Origin: Diphasiastrum complanatum
Lineage: Eukaryota; Streptophyta; Lycopodiopsida; Lycopodiales; Lycopodiaceae
Direction of reading: 5' to 3'
DNA length: 64,000 nt
Assembly: GCA_029204225.1 (NCBI GenBank)
Contig: CM055112.1
Span: 44,011,163-44,075,162, forward strand
The notes beneath the pieces were generated by a model. It saw nothing but the letters and a program-made list of their open reading frames with translations, was not told the origin of the DNA and ran no database searches. This document shows, piece after piece, positions 54,826 through 64,000 of this stretch; within the stretch, counting starts at the first letter, position 1; every line of letters starts with the position of its first letter. The position numbers and the translations under genes are program-made.

Positions 54826-55580
54826 ATGTTCAATGATGAACAGAAAAATGATAAACTGCTTGATTCTGGTCCAATGATTGGAGCTCCTAAACGGACCGAA
54901 AGGCGACATGGAAAGCCGTCGACGTCGATAATTCAAGATGAAAATTCAACGTCAAAGAATGCATTTGCGTCCCATGTACGTAGTCACCTTTACAAAACAG
55001 AGCTTTGCAAGCTGTGGGAGGAAAGTGGAAGCTGTTACTTTGGTAAAAAATGCAAGGTATATTTTAACATGTATTATAGATCAAGGATCAAGGCAAGGGT
55101 ACTGATCGTATCAGGATGCATACTTAGAAAACTTGATGTCCATTTCTGTTATCTTATCTCTTGGTGATATATTGCTACAGTTTAGTGCCATCTATTTTCT
55201 ATAATAGATGGAGTGTTATTGCCGTTTATCTTGAACTTCAAAAAACGTATGAATTGCTAGTTTGCTCACGGAAGGGAGGAACTACGAATTGCTAATCGAC
55301 ATTCAAAATACAAGACAGAGGTAAGCTTCCTTATGTATTCTCATCTAGAACCATCGAAATAATGCATGAGTCGATTTATTAAACAGTGTTATCCTTGCAG
55401 GATTGTACGGCTTTCACCATAGAGGGACTTTGCAAATATGGTACTCGATGCTCCTTTATCCATCCAAAATTCTCTCTTGGGGAAGGAGCTTTCCAGGGAA
55501 AGAGACTTTCTAAAAGGCTGCCAGTTTTTGAGCAGATCTGTCAAAGTTCTCCTCAAAGTGGACCATCTTCAAGTTCATAG
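54826..55580 (+). CDS. Tandem CCCH zinc-finger protein (TTP-like), three exons, intact
   Basis: Exons 54,826-55,056, 55,261-55,320 and 55,401-55,580 join in phase at GT/AG introns (AAG-GTATAT...GCTAG; GAG-GTAAGC...TTGCAG) to give 156 residues. Finger 1: LYKTELCKLWEESGSCYFGK then KCK-FAH across the first intron; finger 2: KYKTEDCTAFTIEGLCKYGT then RCSFIH. Both fingers are C-x8-C-x5-C-x3-H with an 18-residue linker and a YKTE lead-in before each, exactly the tristetraprolin arrangement, which binds AU-rich mRNA and promotes its decay. Plant members with this spacing exist (C3H14/C3H15 type) but are longer, so this one is short or has further upstream exons. The tail is basic then Ser/Gln-rich. 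Role inferred from the fingers; expression unknown. Confidence 0.8.
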
Positions 55581-55655
55581 TTAAAGTTATGGTTGATACA
55601 TGCTACTCGTTCGGTTCTAAACTATACATAAACATTGCTTCTGTTTATATATAAT

Positions 55656-55772
55656 TCTAGAATACATAGAATATGTGAGCCTGGACACACTTCTTCTAGA
55701 ATACATAGAATCTGTGAGCCTGGACACACTTCTTCTAGAATACATAGAATCTGTGAGCCTGGACACACTTCT
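55656..55772 (+). repeat. 39-bp tandem repeat, three units, copy 2
   Basis: Counterpart of 10,459-10,575, about 75 bp after the zinc-finger stop codon. The stretch from here to 56,990 mirrors 10,576-11,790 and holds no gene. Confidence 0.9.
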
Positions 55773-56996
55773 TCAAGTATAGACTTGATTACTTACATGG
55801 TCCTTTGGATGCACGTGCATTGCAGAGTGTCTTTTATTTGAACTTAAAATGTCAAAACCTAAAAGAGTAATCTACACCATTTGATCAAAACATTTACCTT
55901 GAAATACCTTCACTTATAAAATGTTAAAATGGACTACTTAAGAAAGCACCATTTGACGTGCTTTTATTTGAACTAGCTTAAGAAAATATAAGCATCGACA
56001 CCCCAATTATCAAGGTCTCACAAGTGTTCCATGACCTTCATCTAGTGCTAGTTCTCTAAATCTCGGGAGATAAATTGTTGCCTTTTTCTAATTTGAATTG
56101 TAGCTTGATTTATAACTCCCATCTCAATATATGAAAGTAGAAATACATATTAGATTTGTTGGGCAAAAGCCTATTAATAGCTTGTGATTTATCTTGTTGA
56201 TTGAAAAAAAAGTCATATTTTTATCCTGCCTATTGTCAGATTCAAGAAACTATCACAACATTGTGCAATTGTCATTAAACTTGTGGTGCTAATTGATCCA
56301 AATGATTTATAATTTGGTCACTGTCTTAGCTTGGCTAAGGTTTGTTGACTTTGAATTACGAGATCAACAAGGGGCTCGATTGCAAGTAGGATTAATCAGA
56401 GCCTAATAAAAAATGAGAATGAAGTAAACAAGGTTAGAAGATTTTGAGGCCTAGAAACACTTTATCCACTCCATCAACTAGAATGCCTAGAAGCACCATA
56501 GCAAAAATGTGATGAGAGGCTATTGCAATTTTATGGAGGATAATTATAATAGAATATATGTGCATATTACCCACTATTATTAAAAATATCTTGAAATTCG
56601 CTTAGACAAGAGACAATATATATATCTTTCCCAACTCCATGTCATTTTCCTTAAAGAGATGAATCCCTGCTTTTATTGAAGGATGTTAAAGTTCCAAAGC
56701 TCCTAGTTTGGATTCAGGATTATAGAGAGCTAATTAATTTTCATGTTTTAGATTTAGCACGTATGGATATAATGAGAGGTTATTTAATAAATCTCCTGAT
56801 ATAGACTTTGAGAGGCATGTGCTCTCTTTTCAGGAGGGTAATGAAGTAGTTACTCTCTTCGGAGACATATATGTACATCCATTTGGGATGATTTCATTTG
56901 TTAATGTAATGGAATTTTTTAATTCGTAGTATGAAGCTTATTTTTTGTTTGTTTAATGTAAATGGAGAAGAATAAGATTTGAGATGAATTCAAATA

Positions 56997-57477
56997 TGTT
57001 GTTCTAGTTGAATTACCTCATGGAATACCACTGTCTAGGTCATTACACCACATGATTGAGCTAATTCCAAGTAGTCACCTTATCTCTATACAATCCTGTC
57101 AGTTTTCTTAGAAGGATGTGTGTTGACTACAAGGGGTTGAATAAGATAACTATTAAGAATAAATATCCATTACCCTGAATGGATGATCTGGTGGATCAAT
57201 TAGGTGGAGCTAAATACTTCACAAAAATAGATTTCAGAACTGTAATCATCAGATTAGGATTCATCCAAATGATAAGCAAAATACTATTTTTCGGATGAGA
57301 TTCGGTCATTATGAATTTCTTGTGCTTCGACAAATGCACCTACGACATTTCAACAGATCATAAATGATATTTTTTGTCCATATCTAGGTCAATTTCCTAG
57401 TTGTATATTTAGATGCTATTCTCATCTACAATAGAACACTTAATCAGCATCTGAATCATGTTAAGACTATCTTGCCG
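56997..57477 (+). pseudogene. Ty3/gypsy reverse transcriptase relic, copy 2
   Basis: Counterpart of 11,800-12,280 with the same stops; translated blocks include [18 protein letters not shown] and GGAKYFTKIDF. Confidence 0.75.
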
Positions 57478-58296
57478 CAATCATAACAACGTGAAACTCA
57501 CGACATGAAATTGTAATGCTCACACATGGAACCATAGGAATGACCCCAATTATAGAACCGCAATCACAATGAGGACTCACAAGTACTCAACAGAAAATCA
57601 CAACGAGAACTCGTAAATCTGCAACAGAAAATCGCAATGAGAACTCATAAATCGGCAAAAGAAAATCGCAACAGCCGAGATATGAAATTGCAATATTGCG
57701 ACCAACTAGAACCGTAATCCAAGTACCCTCTTTCTCGCAATATACCGTAGAAATTAGTCGGCCGTTCACCGTCATATCTATTTCGAACTGAAGAGACCAT
57801 AACAATGTCATCGCAACACTGTGAGATATGCGCACAACCCGTAATATAATCGCAACTTATGCGCTATGGTTAATCTAGTTGCTAAACTATAATGAAATCG
57901 GGTATACATAGCATTTTCCAAGTACCCGTTATAAAAATTATCATACAATCCTATCCAAAATCACTCGACACAAGGGTTTGTAACATCCTTCTACAATAGA
58001 ACTAGTATGAGCAATATTTTGTATCACGTCCACATGTAACGATATTTAGTGCGCTTCCGCACTTCCTAGAAGATTAATTCATATAATTGTTAATGATTCC
58101 TCATTTTATAAAGCAATTTAAATATACATATGCCTACACACACCATGGTTAATCACGTATACACCATTTTCTCGTATTTTACTATAATATAAAGTGATGT
58201 ATGAAATTTTCAATAGCCCAGTACTTATTAATTACTTATTTACACATGTTTTTCTTTCACATGCATCTCCATAAGGAGTCATCATCTAGGCTTCCA

Positions 58297-58527
58297 TCAA
58301 GATTCTCCCAACTGACGTTGGTTGAATGTAATGTTTGCCTTCATAATGTCAAATAAAGAATAGATTACCCCTCTATTGATATCGCCCTTTTCGTCATGAG
58401 GGTGACAGACCTTTACCCTACTATTGTTTACAATAAATGGCACCCTCGATGGATTCTGCCAAGAAATCAACACATTATTACCAAATACATCCAAAATTCG
58501 GTATGGTCCCTCCCAATGTTGATCCTT
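58297..58527 (-). pseudogene. Gypsy integrase C-terminal tail relic, copy 2
   Basis: Counterpart of 13,100-13,330 (HWEGPYRILDVFG). Confidence 0.5.
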
Positions 58528-58993
58528 GGATTTAAGAGTATTTGTTATTGGATTATTCTCCTTCTTACCAATCGATAATCGGTTTTAATCTTCATCGATT
58601 GTTTTATCCGTTTCTGCGATTTTTCCCGAGTTCTTTTACAGTCTACAGTTTTACAAGTGCTTTTACACAATCTACAGAATTACATGGAGTTTTACCACAG
58701 TGTCGCATTTCATTTGCTCTCACTTCGGCTTTCTCGCCTGTCAAGAAATACGCGAAGTTTTACCTTAGTGTCGCTTTTCTCTCTCACTTCAGTTTTTCAC
58801 TTTTTGCGAAACTGTCGCTTGTCAGGAATCTCGTGTAAAAATGCAGTGTCGCTTTTTGCATTTTTCGCCTGTTAGGATTTGTGAGCAAATATGCAAAGTT
58901 GCATTTTTCACTTGACAAAATGTCGCACTTTTTGCTTTCTCCAAAGAGCCTTAAATATTAAGGAAATGACTCTGGCAAAGTGTAGGGCAGCCC

Positions 58994-59301
58994 TATAGTA
59001 GAGAGGAGGACCCTGGCCTCTGAATCCTATTGGTCCAGTCTTGCCTCTCTTTTTATTCAAATTTAAAAAAGTGTGGGAACCATCAAGATTGGAGGGAAAC
59101 CTAACTTTATTCACTAACTTGACATTTAGGCCCTGCGACATTAATACTCCCACAAAATAGGCCTAAAGACCTTTTATTAACATTCTAATTAATCAAATAA
59201 CTATGTGATCATTGGGTTGGACTTACACACACAAGGTGCCAAATCCCTCTCACTTATTAACTAGGGTTAGGGTTGCCTTGGGATCCGCAAACCCTCCAAC
59301 A
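58994..59301 (-). mobile_element. Proximal half of a gypsy LTR, copy 2
   Basis: Counterpart of 13,797-14,104, starting TGTTGGAGGG on the minus strand. Confidence 0.85.
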
Positions 59302-59903
59302 TGAATGGATGTTATCTTGCTGTAAAATCAAGTAATGGATTTAGAAAACAAAGTTTGTTCAATTACTTTGATGATCAAGTTGAAGATCAAGAGGTTGATC
59401 TCAAAGCGCTTCAACTAGTCAAAGGGGAAGGTGGCAATTTGGAGCTAGTCAAGAGCATCAAAGGAGAGGTAATTGGCAAAGATGTTATGGATCTGTTTTT
59501 GCAACATATTGAAGACTCAAATAAGGTCAAAGGAGCAACAAGGAAGTGTTTTTCAAGTTTACTTTACTTGTTCTATCTCATGTTTGAGCATTTTCAAGTG
59601 GATGTGTGCAAATTGTCAAGATATGGTAAAACTAGCTACATTGGTGAGCATTGTTTTGATGTTGGATTTGTATTAGCATTCTTGGCTGGTTTTACTGATG
59701 GAAATGAAGCTATTGGAGGCTCATTATGTCACTCATTCATGGTCAAGTCATCAAGGCTTGATGACATCTTATGGCAAGATGAAGATGGAGGCTCATTCAT
59801 GGAGTATCATGGTGGATACATGGCAACAAAGGACAAAGAAGGAGGAGACATGCAAGCAAAAGTTGATCACTCCATTTATTGTTTGTTTGCTGTATTTTTC
59901 TAG
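59301..59903 (+). CDS. Hypothetical 200-residue open frame, copy 2
   Basis: Counterpart of 14,104-14,706 with one visible amino-acid change (SSLLYLF for SSLIYLF). No domain recognised. Confidence 0.25.
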   Translation: MNGCYLAVKSSNGFRKQSLFNYFDDQVEDQEVDLKALQLVKGEGGNLELVKSIKGEVIGKDVMDLFLQHIEDSNKVKGATRKCFSSLLYLFYLMFEHFQVDVCKLSRYGKTSYIGEHCFDVGFVLAFLAGFTDGNEAIGGSLCHSFMVKSSRLDDILWQDEDGGSFMEYHGGYMATKDKEGGDMQAKVDHSIYCLFAVFF

Positions 59904-60114
59904 AGAGTTCAGAGTTGGAAGCATGGTGGAATCATCTCATTTACATTCTGTTTGATTCTTCATGTTTTAGTCACATTTTTACATGTAAAATTGATGTAAG
60001 AAATAGTGAAGCATCCCAAGTGGACACTATTCTCTATATCAATTATAGTTGTTTCTATTTTGAGCATTACATGATCATTGAAAGGAGATCTATTCTTAGG
60101 AAGAAGGTCATTCT

Positions 60115-60358
60115 TATGATGGATCAAAGTTCTATGGTCAAAAACTATGCTAGGAGCAAGCATATTGAGATACAATACCATTTTGTGAGGGAACGAGTCA
60201 TTGCAAAGGAGGAGGAGCTTCAACATGTGTCTCCAAGGGAATGTGTAGCTGATATCTTCACCAAAGCACTGGGAAAAGACTTGTTCATAAAGCACGGGAC
60301 TTCACTTGGAGTATTATCAAAGTCTATGCTAAAACTAGTTGAAAGATTGGGAGTCTGA
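60115..60358 (+). pseudogene. Ty1/copia RNase H C-terminal relic, copy 2
   Basis: Counterpart of 14,918-15,161 (ARSKHIEIQYHF, VADIFTKALGKD). Confidence 0.85.
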
Positions 60359-60406
60359 AAGATTCAACTAGTTTCATCACATTTTGCAATATTTTTATAT
60401 TTGGCA

Positions 60407-61000
60407 TGTTGAGGCCAAAACTTGTTTTAGACTTGGAGGTTGACTTTTCAAAGTTCATTAGTCTAAATTTCATTTGAATAAATACATTTTGAAAGTGTGG
60501 GAAAGTTGGAAGGCGAGTTTGAGTAGATTCAATTTGAATAGTTGGGTACATTGAATCTAGACCCAAAATTAGTAGGGTTAGCATTTTGGTGGGAAAGCTA
60601 AGTGGCCAAATAGGATTTGGACCTGCTATAAAAGGATGTAACTCGTGGAGAGAGCAATCTTCTCTCTTCTCTATCTCATTTCATGCTTATACATGGTTCT
60701 CTTGGATTCTACTATCCATTGGTGCACTATCCTTTTGATTGCTTGCAATTCTATGTGTAGAATGATCTATATTTGCTATTTTTTGGATCCACACATGTGA
60801 AATACAGTAGATTGCTGGTTTTGTATGGACAACAATAGTACATAATCATTTCATTAAAGTTTGATCAAGTTCTATTGGTGTTTGCATCTCAATTTGTGTG
60901 TAGATGCTGATTTTTCTACATTGGTGAGATTGGTACTGTATTTCTCTTTCTAACCAAAGATCATTCAAGTAGATTGGATCTTAAGGATCTGAAATATTTC
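60407..61000 (+). mobile_element. Probable copia 3' LTR, copy 2
   Basis: Counterpart of 15,210-15,800 with the same TATA-like GCTATAAAAGG. Confidence 0.5.
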
Positions 61001-61007
61001 ACACTAA

Positions 61008-62140
61008 TGAGCACAAAACATTAGAGGATAGAAACCACACACTCTATGCTATCTCTGAGTAACTGTTTTAGCTTCAGCTATGTGTCCAATCTGTATATTT
61101 GATATATTGAGGATAATAAGCGCGAAAGCTTTACCATCCTTCGATTTCCACTTTGAGTCGTTGTCTTCAGGTTTTACTTTTGTACCTATGACAACATCCC
61201 ATAATTCGCTGTCAATTAGCAAGGTCTTCATCTTAAATTTCCACAAATGATAATTGGATCCACTCAGCTTGTATGCGATAAGACCAGCTTTACTTTGAGA
61301 ATCCATCTGGAACTTAGTCTGTCGATTGTATCGATGACGCTAAGATGTAGTAATCTCCACAATAGGAAACCAATTCAGTGATACATGAAGAAAGAAGATA
61401 AAGATATAGTGAAATTACTCTGATACCATGTCAAAAATAGGTTAGATAATCATAGCAAAAAATTTCCACTTCCAATGCATGATTACGCCTATCAAAAATT
61501 GAACAAAGCAGTAGTGATGGGAATAATGTTCAATCTTTAGCAACTAACTTTGAAATCACTAGATACTAAGTGATTACGTAGCCAAACATGGAGTATTGAA
61601 TTCTTGGACAATTTTATCAGTTACAAAGAAAATACAAAGATGCATGCATTTTGACATATACTGAACGCAATAAAAGATAGTATTGATTCAGAAAAACAAA
61701 ATCAGGTGCTAATCAGCGCAAAACATTAGCGGATAGAAACCGCACACTCTAAGCTATCTCTGAGTAACTGAGGATAAGTCTGATAATAAGTAGCTATGTT
61801 GATAAGCAATAGCACAATAGCAACTCTAAAATATAACTCTAAAGACTGAGCTAGAATGCTCAAGAGAGTTCAAGCTCCAAAGCTTGATAGAGAGCTAACT
61901 TGCAATACTTGTTGATATTAAACTGCTTAGATTAAAACTGTATGAATATGATCATCTATTTATACTAAGAAATTAGGTCATCAATTGTGATTTCCAGTGC
62001 GGCTGATATCCGCTAGCATCCATTTGGTTCCTTGTCATTGATTGTTGATAAGCGGTGAAATTGGTCGTAAATGTTCAGTCTGCATAAATGAACCAAACTG
62101 TCACTTCTGCAAAAAATGAGCTAAATAGCCACAGACAACA
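61008..62140 (-). mobile_element. Internally deleted copia element, copy 2
   Basis: Counterpart of 15,811-16,943: LTR 62,140-61,429, primer site 61,428-61,418, gag start 61,306-61,049, then the LTR fragment. Confidence 0.75.
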
Positions 62141-62249
62141 TTGTCGCAAACAAGGCGACAGTATCGGGATTTTGCGAAAAACATGTCCTTAAAAAGCGGA
62201 TAACAATTCATCACCAACGGATCACACTTGTGATCGACCAGAAAAAAAA

Positions 62250-64000
62250 TTGGGAGTTCACTGTGATTCTCAAACAAATACTGTCAATTGGAATGAAGCT
62301 CTTGCAACAGTTGATTGTACAGTAGGATATATGTGTCAACAAGATATTCAATTAGAGATGAGCGAGATTTCCTTGTTAGATCAAACTTTGGATACGCCAA
62401 TCACGTTTCCACTAAATGTGCTGAATGTAGCCTGGATATCAACGGAACCTATACCAGATCCAATTGAGGATGATCTCATACCAATGAGCCATGTCTTAAC
62501 ATATGATGGCAACGTAGAACTTACGGATGAACATATTCTACATCACATGGATCTGACCAGATTTGGAGTGCGTAATGTTCCTGATGAACCAACAATCAAA
62601 TCGCCCAAAGCAGTTATATTGAAGGGAGACAGGATGGCAGGTTCGATGACGAAGAAACAAGCAAAACAACATTATAATACGGTCCTAAAATGGGAAAATC
62701 CCTCTCAAAAGATTGATTTAAAGGAAGTGCCACCTCTAGTGGATAAAGACAAAGGAAAAGTCAAGAATGATTCTTCAACTCAGATCTCCAGCAAGACATC
62801 ATCGTCTAAGAAGTCTTCACCTGAGAAGAAAGATTTATCATCTCGGAAGTCATCACCTCCACGATCAATTCCTGCTAAGAAGACTAAACGAAGATCCAAG
62901 ACAAGTCCTTTCGAAAAGGAACAAGCAAATGTAGTCCAACATGATATGTCAGAGCATTTTAAACGTTATACACTGGATGATGTGGTTATCATATTACCTA
63001 AAGCACATCGTGAACCTGAAGAACACATGCCGGAATCTAAAGAGGTTTATGATGGCCCAGCTAGGACGCAGCCAATGAATCTTGCAGAACCAGGAGAAAA
63101 AAAAAAGATTGTACAAGTGGATCACAACTTACTCCTGAACAGTATCAAGCACTCCGTTTGCTACTTATTAAGTATCAAGATTGTTCTGCATGGGACTTAT
63201 CAAGATTTGAAGGGTATTCCGACATCAGTCATTGAACATACCATACCTTTAGTACCTGATGCAGTACCAAAGGTTACAAAGTTCTATCGCTGTAATCCTA
63301 ATGTGGCAGATCCGATAAAGAAAGAACTTTAGAGATTGCTTGATGCCGATTTCATTTATGAGATCGAGCATACCGAATGGATTTCACCGATTGTCATTGT
63401 TCCTAAGAAAAATGGGAAATTGCGAATCTGTGTAAATCTCAAAGCATTGAATAAAGTGACACGGAAGGATCACTTTTCGTTACCTTTTACTGAAAGCATT
63501 TTGGATCGCCTTGCTAGAGCGGAAGCTTATAGTTTCTTGGATGGATTTAGTGGCTTACAACCAAGGTTAAGATTGCACCTGCCGATCGCCATAAAACTGC
63601 TTTTGCAACAGAACGTGGCACCTATGCTTACAAAGTAATGTCGTTTGGACTCTGTAATGCACCAAAGTTCATTCCAAAGAGTAATTCAATTTGCCTTTAA
63701 AGATTATCTGCATAAATTCCTTGAAATTCACTTGGACGACTTGGGAGTTCATAGTACAGAAACAGACCACCAAGGATGGATGGAGAAGTCTTTGAAAGAT
63801 GCCCGCAGAATATAAGATTTCTCTAAATCCATAAAAATGCCAGATATGGGTTTCTCACGGAGTGGTGCTTGGACATGTGATATCAAGTACATGTATTGCC
63901 ACCGATTACTCTAAGATCAAATTATTGTGGAATTGCCACCACCAACAACAATTCGAGGAGTTTATGTGTTTATGGGTCATGTGAACTACTATCGAATTTT
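62250..64000 (+). pseudogene. Ty3/gypsy Pol linker and RT, copy 2, cut by the window edge
   Basis: Counterpart of 17,052 onward. The same TAG is at 63,330-63,332. Two compensating one-base changes (loss near 63,119, gain near 63,194) scramble about 25 codons before IPTSVIEHTIPL. From 63,550 on, one-base insertions (GGCTTACAACC, CCAAGG, CCAAAG) and clustered changes break the RT frame repeatedly, while copy 1 stays open there. This may be recent decay or uncorrected sequencing error near a contig end. Confidence 0.85.

Overview
The window looks like nuclear DNA of a land plant. It is AT-rich and packed with degraded LTR retrotransposons of both Ty1/copia type (UBN2-like gag, GAG pre-integrase, integrase, RT) and Ty3/gypsy type (RT, RNase H, integrase, one chromodomain tail), with tRNA-Met primer-binding sites, long GA microsatellites and an intron-bearing plant-style CCCH zinc-finger gene. 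I see no rRNA, tRNA, operon or prokaryotic feature. The exact clade cannot be fixed by eye.

Layout. (1) 1-18.8 kb and 44.7-64 kb are two direct copies of one block, nearly identical by eye, about 45 kb apart start to start; each runs off one edge of the window. Each copy holds GA tracts, a minus-strand CCHC zinc-knuckle relic, an LTR with primer site, a 765-bp foldback element, a three-exon tandem CCCH zinc-finger gene locus, gypsy and copia fragments, and the start of a gypsy pol. (2) 17-24.3 kb is the most complete element: a plus-strand gypsy with linker, RT, RNase H, integrase, an extra 3' ORF, polypurine tract and 3' LTR, lacking gag and riddled with TAG/TGA stops. (3) 24.3-30.8 kb holds minus-strand copia and gypsy fragments and one plus-strand LTR. 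(4) 30.8-36.3 kb is different: a decayed minus-strand gene that resembles DUF7869 proteins (motifs LQLDN and GHTHDQID, acidic repeat tail), a divergent plus-strand ORF, and between them an array of eleven 17-bp palindromes separated by unrelated spacers of quantised length. (5) 36.6-44.6 kb holds a chromodomain tail with LTR, a small inverted-repeat element, a third dead copy of the zinc-finger gene, featureless DNA and a badly decayed gypsy integrase.

The one gene that reads as intact is the zinc-finger gene in copy 2 (exons 54,826-55,056, 55,261-55,320 and 55,401-55,580), giving C-x8-C-x5-C-x3-H-x18-C-x8-C-x5-C-x3-H, the spacing of tristetraprolin-type RNA-binding proteins. Copy 1 has lost exon 1 and carries a patch resembling the third copy. 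The best candidate for an undescribed system is the 30.8-36.3 kb segment: a transposase-like gene plus a palindrome array that could be its binding platform. That link is inference.
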